Source of the DNA: Phyto melanocephala
Lineage: Eukaryota; Arthropoda; Insecta; Diptera; Rhinophoridae
Direction of reading: 5' to 3'
Assembly (NCBI GenBank): GCA_941918925.1
Contig: OW799237.1
Span: forward strand, 70,983,626 to 71,047,625
Length of the DNA stretch: 64,000 bases
Both the position numbers and the translations under genes were made by a program. Below the pieces are notes generated by a model. That model saw only the letters and a program-made list of their open reading frames with translations. It ran no database searches and was not told the DNA's origin. Positions 20,448 to 32,400 of this stretch are shown here, piece by piece (the stretch's first letter is position 1; each line of letters starts with the position of its first letter).

Positions 20448-23400
20448 ATGTGCTCTACCGTACATAATGTCATGTAAGTAAAATACTTATGGAAAACAAC
20501 AAAAATTTAAGTTTTAAAATTCGTTTTTAGTACGGACTGGAAACGTTTGTGGCAACTGGTATCTGGAATACACCACGAGACACCCGAGTCAACGGTTAAA
20601 GAGGAGCTAAATAAAGTTTTCAAAGAATTGCAGAACGGCATACTTCAATTCAAATCTGCCAAGTCCACCAAAAATAATTTGGAGAAATTGTTGAGTGAAA
20701 AAAAGCAAGACAAATTATTGCCATTTACATTTAGGCTGCAAGAATTGTTGGTATGTTAATGGGTAAGAATAAATGAAATTAATTTCATTTATAAGGAGTA
20801 CCGTAATATAAAGATTTTAAAGGGCAAAACAACATTAGCAATTATACTTGATATCAATAAATAAAAAGATATAATCATAGTTAAAATTTTTTGTAGGACC
20901 TAGAAACTTTACAATGTTGGGAAATTTTGTGTTACTATTTGGCCAATGAATACCGTGGTTCTGCTAGTTCTCTTACCAGCCTAATTTCCACAGAAAACAA
21001 CATGACACAATTATTGGATGATATATGGGGCTACTATACTTTAGAACGTATGATTGTTTTAAAAATTGTTAAAAATTTGCTGATTTTCTACAAAGTGCCG
21101 AATCATCCCTATCACAACGAATACAAGGAAATCGTAGACAAAATCGGCTTGGACAAGTTAAGGGAGTCTTATATGAAGCAATTGGAGCATCTGATTAACG
21201 AGGAGCCACCGCAAAAACTTACTGCCCGTGAATTTTTTAACTATCAAGCTAAACTAGTGAACTGGTCAGAAAGAAATGCTAGAGAAATCATAGAAGTATT
21301 GCAAATTCTATTAATCTTATGTGACCATAAACATTTGAGTGTGGCTGAGATTAAACGTTTATTTAATTGCTTTAAGCAACATTCATTTGGTCGCCAGCAA
21401 CCCTATTTAAGTACTTCAAATTCTTTGCATGCAGAACTATTTCTTCGTTTAGCGTACTCGGAAGTAGCCATATTTCTTAAATGTTTAGATTTTAAAGACG
21501 TACAAACATCTTCAAAAATATGTCAAGAAATTTACGACAGTTTAGATAAAGACGTTACACGTATGTGTCATCACCCGGAAAATGGTCCACTCTTATTGTC
21601 ATGGATGATGATGCAAATACGTTGTTGCAATGCGGCCGAAAATGATGAAAAGCTTTTACGTTGCCAACAGATGGGAAAAAGAGCAGTCGACTTGAAATGT
21701 TTCCACTATTTGCATAGCTTAATATCGAGTCTATTGTTTAAGGTAAAAAATTATCTCTAAGGTTACTTTCTTAAATTATTAAAATTATTTGCAGGATGAT
21801 TCTTTGGTGTCTCGTATTGTTCGCAAAACCATTTATGATCTGTTATCTTATTTATGTGACTATTTCGATAGTGATGGTTCCTGTTCGAGGCATCCTTTTA
21901 TCTATGAACTTCTGTGCGAATTAATAAGTTGGCCCAGTTTAGCCAAGGAGTTTTGCAGTAATGAGGGTAAGTAAACATTTGTTGAGAAATTTATGAATAT
22001 TTATCTACTACAAAAAAAAAAATTTCGTCAAACGAAGAAATATTTTTACATAACACTGCCGAGAATAACGGAAGTTTGTACTGTAACTAACAAATTTCTT
22101 AAGAATCGTTTAAAAATAAAACAAGTAAGAGTGCTACATGCCGAATCTGTAATAGCCTTTACCATCATTTACATAGGTATAATGACCACATCGTAGCTCT
22201 GCCTAGATATCAGATTGTTATACGTTATTTTATTTATTTATTTATTTATTCATTTATTCTTTAATATAAAGCCTTCGTGGCCAAAATAACAATATTACAT
22301 AGTAACAAAACCTGAGATTTCTTAATTATTTTTGATGCCATCTATGATTTTGAAGTTTTACATAGTTAACTGTGTTCTACTGGCCAAGCCCTTTTATTTT
22401 ATACCAATATTTTATTCCGCTGTCTTGTTTTAAAAGCCATTTTGTTTTTTATTTTGTTCAGTTTTACTTTAACTTAACTTTAATATTGCAATGGAAAGCA
22501 AATCAACAGTTCACAGTAAAAAACTGACTGCAAAAAAAATAGTTTAAATTATACGCTGTTGCTTTGAAGCAACAGTTTTCTATTAAAAATAAACTGTTGC
22601 TTTCGCTTCTGCTTTGAAAATAACAACTATTGAAAAGTTTTATGTTTTTTGCATTTGTACAGTTTTGTTTTAATGTTACTTCGTGCTAAAGACGAGTCAA
22701 ATCATAGCAACAGTTCGTAAACATTATTCATCGTTTTGTTTCTGAGTAGCTGCGAAGTCGTCAACAGCAAAAGCAAAAAGTTAAGCTGAAAGCACACAAA
22801 CAGGTGCTGTGATTTCGACTTAAAGCATACTATATATATTCATAAAAACTTGGTACATCTAATTTTGTCAGTTTTATTACGTTTTAAATTTTAAATATAC
22901 CGAAAAAGACACTGTGCGGTATAAATTTTCGTACATTTTGATGTATAATTCCTTTCGTAATGTATAGGTTTGCGCAATTTTCAGGAAAATATATTTTTTC
23001 AATTAGAAAATTTTATCACTCTACGTCAATGTGTTTAGACACAATCGCGTTTTTTTTCGATGTAGCAAGGACTGTAAATAGCTTGCCACACGAGAAATTT
23101 CTTAGAGAATTTTGTTTGTTTGTGAACTCTTCCTGAACATTACCTATTTTATCAGCAACATAAAAATCGTGGCCGGCAAGTTGAGAAAAGTCTGCTAGTA
23201 CGTATGTTTCGTCATCCATCACACAACAGGTGTATTTTTTTATAACATCTGCCTTAAATTTTTCCGCTCGTTTTTTTGCTTCTAAGTTTTTTACCGAATT
23301 GAGATCTGTAACTTTCTGAACTTTGTATGTCTTCAGCCCAGCATAAGCTTTGGCCCTTTAGACAAAACTATTAGAGCATTTTACCGTACGCGCTGTTTTC

Positions 23401-26400
23401 TGATAGAAGTGTTAGGTGCTCTTTGAAACAGATGCTCGACTTCTTTTACCTTTCCAATATCCCTTGGACCTTTTTATTTCGTGATCCAGGTTTTCTTACA
23501 ATGCTCAGGTTAGATACATATACACTCCTTATATAAATAAATATATTAGGTTAGGTTGAAAAGGAGAGGCACTAAAAGCCCAAACCCATGAAAGGTATAC
23601 ACTTATGCCCAGTTGGCATGTTGTGCGCTCCATAAAAATATTAAATAAATAAATAAATTTCCACGTTTGACGGATAATCATCATTGCTGGCAATATTGTG
23701 ACTTTAGTCGGTGGCCTACAAAAATCGGCGCATACGTAGCAATTTATTTGTGTGACGTTGTACACAATAATGTTCACATTATCGTCACAACACAGTTGAT
23801 TTTGATTGTCCGTAGTCAGCAAGTAACAAGTAGTTGTACAATGAAACTTTTAATCCCCAAGAAATCTTGTTTTAAATTAAAACAGCTCTAGAAGCTCTAC
23901 AAAGTGAAAATTGTGACAGCGGCTGAAATCTTGTATAATTTGCTAAACAATGATTTTTAGTTATAAAAACGCGCTTTAATTAAAAAAGCGAATGTAAAAT
24001 GTACGAATTAACGAAAATGTATGTATTTTTGCGAATTTAAGAATTTTTTGTCGAGGGACCTGCGTTAATTAGATTTTTTAAATTAACGGGTATTAATTAT
24101 CGCGGTTTCACTGTATTATTTTTGCGAAAATCTTTTATACCAGTTGTAAAAGAAAAAGTTGTCTTTCTTGTATATATAGGTAAAAAAAAGGTGCAAAAGT
24201 CTGTAAATATTTTTTAGGGAAAAATGTATAAATACTCTTAAATATAAAAGTGATTTTTGATTCGAGATCATGTTTTGCGTTTGAATAAATTAAAATAAAA
24301 AATATTTCTAAATTGTGTAATATTTAAATTATAAATTTAATTAATCTCAATTGATGAAAATTTATTATGAATGTGAAATTTTGTGTGTATCTCAGGCGAA
24401 AATGTTGTTTTTGGAAGTTGAATCGACTAAGAACATTTTAAAAATTAACTAAATGACGGAAACAAAAAAAAAAAATAATAACAATAAAAATAACAAGTAA
24501 GAGCACTATATTCGGCTGTGACGAATCTTTTATACCCACCACCAATTTTGTTTTCATTTAAAGCACATTATATATTATTTTGTTAATCGCTATGGAATAA
24601 TCTCTTTATAATAAAATATGTATCACTTTCTCTGTAGAGGGTGGTTAAATTTTAAGGGCCCATGTTGATGGTGAACTACACCTAGTCTTTAAATTTGTTT
24701 TCTGTATTTCATTTGACATTTCTCAATCTCAAACTTACGCAATTTGATCCGTGGAAAGATATGCAAATGAGCAACGCTTTAAAGATATTCAGGCTTTTTA
24801 TAAAAATGGGCGTTCAAATCAAAATGCATTTTGTGCACTTCGTAATTCTCTCGGTCAACATAATCGTTCAAATTCGTCCACAATCTGGAGAATTGTAAAA
24901 AATATTTAAATTTCTGTAAAACAGGTCTGTATAAAATGTTAGAAAATCTGTGAATGCCTTCTTAGTTCGTTGAATGGGAACCATTGCGATATTGTGGGAA
25001 AAGAGCAGTCAACCTCGACTCATCATCATGCCCAACAATTAAGCATCAACATTGTCATTGAAAATTTGGACCATCAGATAGAGGAGTGGCGCCAAGGAAG
25101 GGGGGGGGGGGTCATTTGGCTGATATTTTGTTAAATACATAATTGAACCATACAAATATTATCAATACAAAAAGAAATAATAATAATTTCCTAAATAGTT
25201 TGTGTTTTATTTAAATTTAACATCGGCCCTTAAAATTTAACCACCCTTAATAACTTTGATATGATAGTAAAATGTTTTCGTAAATTTAGTCTTTTAGTGA
25301 AAGTGGGCGTTAAAATAGATGTGTCAATAAAGTTTCTGCTAATAAATACAACTTAGATATTTCAATATAGTCCTTTATTTACCCAAAAACTTTGTCAATA
25401 GAGAAATTACATGAATTTATGATAAACCGTTATATGGGAGGTAGGCCTTAAAGTGGGTGTGTCACCTTAACTTTTTGGTACAACAATTACATTGATTACA
25501 AGGATATACGTAGCAAATTTCATCATCATACCTCTAATTTTGGCGGTTTTATGAGCTTTTGAATTTCATTAACGGTAGATATTATTATTATTATTTATTA
25601 GATCTATAATAAATTACATATCTAATACAAATTAGAAGCACTAGCTGCTAGGGCTATCGGCTATAAGTTAACAATAAAAAATAAATATTAGGTCTAGTTT
25701 CTTATTTATGTGATTTTTTTTTCTTTAACTATAAAAATAAAGTTTTTGACCAAAAAACAAAATTAAATAAAACTTAAATAATGAATCCAGTTCGTTTTAT
25801 AAAATCATAGATTTTTAAAATATTATTGTGAGTAGGATTTTTTAGAAGTTCCCTCGGGTTTGAGAAACCAAAAAAAAAAAGTTCTAATATCAATAAAATA
25901 ACTGCAGAGTACTAGAACATGTTCAACAGACATGTTTAATCCGCATTTAGGGCAGACCGAGGTTGATTCCGGATAATAATAAGGTGATTGTGTGTTGCAT
26001 ATGTATGTCCTAATCGTAAAAGTGAAAAAATTTTGATTTGCTGTTTAGTAATTTTAGTAGGGTAAGTGGGGTGGCTACAGTTTATATTTAGTTCTTTATA
26101 ATGAGGATGGTGATAACCTGCCCATACTGATATTTTCCTTTGGTGAATATGATTTCTTATTAAACATTTGATGTCCGTCTTTTCGTTTTGATCTTCTAGT
26201 ATAATAGGGGCATTAGTAGCAAATTTTGCGGCTTCGTCCGCTTGAACGTTGCCTAAAATATTGGAATGTTTAGGTATCGACAAGACTTTTACTTGATCAG
26301 GATAACAAATCAAAAGATTACGAATGTGATTGACTATATTCCATTTTTGCGACAGGGAATTACAGATGGCCTTGAAAACTGATACACTATCAGTGCAGAT

Positions 26401-29400
26401 GATGGTTTTTTGCTTTCTCTTTACAGCAATTAAAATAGCTTTTAGTATAGCATTTGCCTCAGCTGTGAAAATAGAAGTGAATTCTGGGAGAAGTTTTAAA
26501 CAAATGATTAAACCATTTCTATCAACAATTGCATAGGATGAAGTTCCTGTTGTCTGTTTTGAGCCATCAGTAAAGAAAAAGTTCCAACCATCTCTAGTAA
26601 GAATATCTTCCTTTTCCAGGTAAAGTTGAGTAAAGATGTCATTGGAAAAGTTGTGTTTATTAAATTTAGATATAGAAATGTCACACATTTCATTTTCAAA
26701 AAACCAAGGAGGATAGTGGTGATCGGCAGGTTTATTAAGTATACTTAGGTTTAGGAGAATTGCAAGACGAACAGATTCAGTTATGGCAGATGTTATACGA
26801 TAGAACATTTTAGCGGTAAATTGATTTTTGACGTCAACATCAATAACAGAGTTATTAGGAAATATTATTTTAGGAATAAGTTTTAATTTAGCTTCGTAAA
26901 TCCGATCTTCCAATGACGGTAAACCGGATTTTGCTAAAAGGTTTCTTATTGGTGTGGTTCGAAAAGCATAAATACTGGATCTAACTGCCTGGTGGTATAA
27001 GCCTTTTATAAGTTTTATATTTGACTTAGAGGTATTTCCAGTTATAAAAAGAGCGTAGTCAATTTTATTTAGTATAAATGTCTTAGTAAGGTATGTTAAG
27101 GTGTTTATATGAATACAGCTTTTTTTCCTGACAGAAAATCAATTATATTAGTTCTCGGAATTAACGATTTCTTCAGGTATAAGTAATGATTTTTCCATAA
27201 TAATTATTTGTAAATATAACACCCAAAATTTTCAATTGTTCCACATTATTAACAATAGTGTTCTCGATGTAAAAGTTATGGGAGTTTAAATCACAAATTC
27301 TTTTCCTACAAATGTGAAATTTGTTAGACTTGTTGATAGAAATTTTGGCACCAGAAACCGTGGACCAATTTTTAATTTCATCTAGTACGTTTTGTAGGAG
27401 TGTGTTGCATTCAGCATTGTTGTTCTTTTTGCAGAAAATGTAAAATTCATCAGCATAAATACAATGATCTATATACTTAAATTTGTTAATTATCTGACTA
27501 ATTTCATTAAATGCGATAGAAAAAAGGATTACCGACAAAGGCGAGCCTTGCGGAATACCATTGTGTAATTCATATGCTGAAGAGTAAGTACCATTAACCC
27601 TTACACGATTTCTTTGATTTGATAAGTAGGATATAACGTAATTGAAAATTTTTTTTCCAACTTTCCATTTGTTTAAAACGTCAAGAATCACGTGTGCACC
27701 GACTCTGTCGAATGCTTTCTCGAAATCAATTGAAAGAATAGAGACGTGGTTACGAGCTGAAAGGGCTTTTGTTACGAACAAATCTATGTGAAGAAGGGCG
27801 TCAGAGCATCCTCTACCAGATTTAAAGGCAACTTGATTTTTTGCAATTAGGCAACATTTTTCGGTAAACCATGACAGGCGGTTAGCAATAATTTTCTCTA
27901 GTACTTTGCTTAGACAGGAAAGTAAAGCAATAGGGCGGTGTGATTTTATGTCAAGCAAGTTGCCTTTTGTTTTCGGTATGGGGATAATGGTTGCTGATTT
28001 CCACTCAAACGGTATCATGTTCTTATCCAATATATTATCATAAAGTGCAAGTAGTCTTTTTTTTTGAGTTTAGGTTAATTTGCTTAATCATTTCGTACGA
28101 TATTCTATCATAGCCTGGTGTTAATCCTCTTACCTTTTTTAAACAATGAGAAAGTTCATTGAGGGAGATATCCTTTTCCAGCTGAGACGTATTGAAGTTT
28201 AATATTTCACTGGGGGTAATAAGAAAGGAATTCCTTATTAAACTTGTGAGAAATTTTCATCGGTTGAGTATTTTGACCACTCATTAGCGAAGGATTCAGC
28301 AATATTATATGGGTCAGTTATGACTTCATCGATGGACTTAATGGCCATTATCTGTTTATTACTGTTGTTTGATAGTCTATTAATCTTGTTCCAAATATCC
28401 CCTATTGACGAATCACGGTTAATACTGCTGGTAAAATTCTCATAGCTTCTTAATTTTTGCTTCTTCATTTCTTTACGAAATGTCGCGTTGTTCTTTCTAT
28501 ATTTTATTAGATTTGTTGAGGTGGGTGATTTTTTAAAAATTTTCCAACTATCAATTTTTTCTTTACGTAATAAAGAAAGCTCCTTATTCCACCATGGAAC
28601 ATTAGTTTTACTTTTTAAAGACGATTGTGGTATTGAGACATTGGCTGCAGTTCTCATAACCTTTGTAATCAATGATGCTTCTTTATTTATGTTAATCGAT
28701 TGGGGTCTTTTATTTAATTCATCGACAACATTGTTAGAGTACATTTTCCAATCTGCTAAATTCATAAGGAATTTGCGGTTATAGTTTTTTCTGACTGTGT
28801 TATTCCTTAAACAAATTTTTATAGTTATAGGAAAGTGGTCACTGTTATACAATTCATCTAGTATATTCCATGTTGTTGAACGTAACAATGTTTGAGAGCA
28901 TAAGGAGACATCGATATGAGTGAGTGAACCGTGTGTGGAGAAATGAGTCGGTCGTCCATCGTTTAAAATATATAAATTTGATGATAAGATTGCGCTTTCC
29001 AAAGTATAACCTCTGTGGTTATTGTTTTGAGATCCCCAGGCAACGTTCCATGCATTAAAATCTCCAATGACGAGTTTTGGAATTGTTATGAAGTCAAACA
29101 GTTGTATAAGTTCCTGACTGGAAAAAGGTTGACTTGGTGGAATGTATATTGAAATTATTGAAAATGTTATATTAAGTTGGATCTCTATAACCAGCGACTG
29201 CAGTGTTGAGTTATTCTGAATTATTTTATGGGGGATATTATTCTTTATCATTATTGCAACACCTTGTTTAGATGTAGTATTGAGAGGAGAATTATAAAAG
29301 TAGGCAGAGTAGCCTTTAGGAGTAATGGGGTTAACATTATGTGGGCAATGTGTTTCTTGAATAGATATAAAGGATGGATTGTGCTCTTTTATTAAAAGCT

Positions 29401-32400
29401 GCAATTCATTTATATTGTTCATGAAACCTTTAATGTTCCATTGTAATATGCGAAAATTAGCCATATTAAATCGTAACAGAAAAGTAAAATTTAATTTACT
29501 TTGGTTAGATGATGTAGAGCACAGTGCCATATTGAGTACCTGTAATAAGCCATCAGAGCTATCCATCCTTTCGGACGATGGTATGAAGTATTGTTGTTTG
29601 TCAATAAGATCTTGAGTTATTTTTTCGAGTGGGGAAGATGACAGATCAGTAAAACTATCATTTCCAATGTTTAAATTGTGTGTTTTAGAAGTTTCGAATG
29701 TTGACTTTGTTTGATTTATAGGATCAGCGATTTGTTCCATTGATTGAGTTGATGGTAGGTTGGTTTGGTTAGATTTTAAGGATTTCGTGGTAGCAGCATA
29801 ATTTTTTTATGGTTGAGAAGATATTTTAATGGGATTAGTTTTTAACGATTTAATATTTCTTGATGTTTTTTTAATTTTTTTCGTAGTTAATAATGAAGTT
29901 GTTGGGTTAAGGTCCATGTCATTAGACGATGAGCCATAAGAATTACGGCGAGGTAATTTTTCAGTTGTTTTGTTTGGCGATGTTGCAATTCGTTTTTGTT
30001 GTACCTTGTTGGATTCATTGTCTAAGTTCTTTGGATCCCTTACAATTACAGAGTATGCTTGTCGTTCATTTGATTGACCGTTAATTTTTAGGTTAATTTC
30101 ATATTTCCTTTTGGCAGCGCCAAAAGAACATTTCTCCAATGTTTTGATTTAAATAATTTCCTTTTGTTGAATATAACGGGGGAAGTTTCTATCTGAGGAG
30201 GCGTGTTCGTCTTGACAATTGGCACATTGCAATCGAGTGCATTTATCTGGGTCATGAGGTGGTAGGTTACATTTTTCACAAGACGCCTGGTTGGAACACT
30301 TGTTTTTGGTATGTCCTAAAATTTGGCAGTTGCGACAGCGCATTGGATTAGGGAAATAGGTTTTGACCTTGACCTTATACCAGGCTACATTAATAACTTT
30401 TGGTAAATTTTATAAGTTAAATGTGAGAACCATATTTCCATTACATTGGTTAACACCATTATCATTCTTATTTGTGTATTTATAAACTGAAACTACACCT
30501 TGAGATTTAAGTTCGTTAACAATTTCATCTTCAGGTACATCTATTAAGCATGGAGCATACACGACACCCTTAATATAATTCAAGCTTTCATGAAGTTGGA
30601 CGTTAATTTCACATAAGTTTAATAATGTTTTAGATTTTAAAAATTTGTTAGCAATGACTTGATTACGCACTAAAATCAGAAGATTACCATCTCTTAGTTG
30701 ACTAATAGAATCAATTAGTGTTGAAATTGCATTTAATCCCCGTTGAATAATAAAAGGACTAAGTTTCCTTAATTCATTGTTTTTTAGATGATATAGTTAG
30801 ATATTTTGGATCGCTAAATGATGTAGTAGACTTGGGTGCTGGAAGCTGAGGTTGATCAAAAAACTCACCTAGAACGGCAAACCTATTTGATGAAATTATC
30901 GGCGGCCCGGGGGCCATTTTTATTCATATTTACTATAGATAACTGTTTTTTCCGGCTTGCAATACAACGACAAAATAAAAAACCCGCAAACGAAATAGAG
31001 TCAAAGAAAAAATCAAAATAACTATATACCGTTATCGCACAAATAAAAAACCAATGAAAGCGTAGTCAGAAAATTACATCTGTACTCGACGAGTGATAAT
31101 CGATGACTGTAACGGTAGATAACGTGAAGAGTGGGCGTTATATTAGGCATGTCAAAGTTGTTTTTGCTAATGATTACAACTTAGATGTTTCAATATAGTC
31201 CTTTATTATTCCAAAATCTTTATTAGTAGAGAAATTATATGAATTTAAGGTAAAATGTTATATGGGAGGTGGGCGTAAAAGTGGGCGTGGCACCTTAATT
31301 TACTGGCACAGTAATGACATAGACTAGAAGGATATACGTAGCGAATTTCATCATCATACCTCTAATTTTGTCGGTTTTATGAGCTTTTAAATTTCATTAA
31401 CGGTAGATAACGTGAAAAGTGGGCGTTATTGTGTCAAAGTTATTTTTGCTAATGAGTACAACTAAGGTATTTCAACAAAGTCCTTTATTATTCCAAAATC
31501 TTTATTAATAGAGAAATTATAAGAATTTTAGGTAAAACGTTATATGGGAGGTGGGCGTGAAAGTGGGCGTGGCACATTGATTTTCCGTTACAAAAAATCC
31601 TCTCACCAAAAAGCAAAGTGTGCAAAATTTTAGAGTCATACATCTAATTTTGTCCTTTTTATTATGTTTTAAATTTTAAATATATTGAAAAATACACTGC
31701 GTGGTATAAATTTTCGTACATTTTTATCTATAACTCCTTTCCCAATGCATAGATGTAAGCAATTTTTGGGAAGAGATATTGTTTTGACTCCGGAAATATA
31801 TATTCGAAGTTTCATGAGTCTACGTTAATGCGTTTGGACACAATTGCATTTTATTCGATGTTCGAAGGACACAGTTTTTTCGACCTACTCTTGCTTTACG
31901 AGCTATAACTCTCTTCCTAATATTCCGATATAGCCCATTTTCAATACCAAACAAACCTTGTCTATAAGAAAGGCAAAATTCTGGCAAAATTTGAGCCCCC
32001 TAGCTTTTTCGGTGCGACCTCTATCGTGCTTTCAACAGACGGACGGACATAGCTATATCGTCATCAAATCAAACCCTGATTCAGAATATATATACTTTAT
32101 GAGATCTAAAATGGATATTTCGATATGTTACAAACGGAATGACAAAATGAATATACCCCCACCATTTTTTTGGTTGCGGGTATAAAAAAAGAAATTCGAT
32201 TTATAAACCTCTTATAAAGTTGTTTTAATTTTTATGAATTAGACCAGTATAATTCCTAACAAGTAACAGTGCCGTGCCGAATCTTATATACCCTTCACAA
32301 CGTGTAGTCATGCAATAACAATTGTTTGTATCACCATTCATCCCATATAAAATACGTGCATACGTACACGTTAGAATAAATGTGGCATCGAATCCCAGCT

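Larger units (their letters stand above)
25581..31109 (-). mobile_element. I-clade LINE, copy 2, inverted relative to copy 1
   Basis: Full length, about 5.53 kb, inserted into the long B repeat with an 11-bp duplication TAACGGTAGAT (25570-25580 and 31110-31120). Uninterrupted B units elsewhere read CATTAACGGTAGATAACG, confirming the empty site. The 3' end (left) carries a short ATT/TAA tail. The two LINE copies are nearly identical along their whole length, so both are recent and from one lineage. Confidence 0.92.
24494..32187 (-). repeat. Helentron-like repeat B, long copy, carrying a mariner and a LINE
   Basis: About 2.15 kb once the LINE is removed. The left end has CAAGTAAGAGCACTATA and an imperfect hairpin ATTCGGCTGTGACGAAT. 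Subterminal inverted repeats are TATACCCACCACC (left) and GGTTGCGGGTATA (right). The interior has about three tandem units of about 260 bp, each with TTATATGGGAGGTGGGCGT and TTCATTAACGGTAGATAACG. The right part has the GACGGACGGACATAGC run. Subterminal repeats, a hairpin near one end and internal tandem units are the layout known for DINE-1/Helentron-associated elements; the hairpin end is the 3' end, so the element is on the minus strand. The family assignment is inference. Confidence 0.7.

Noticed and set aside
23549..23562. TTAGGTTAGGTT as insect telomere repeat
   Set aside because: Only two units, internal to a gene intron; flies lack the TTAGG telomere array.
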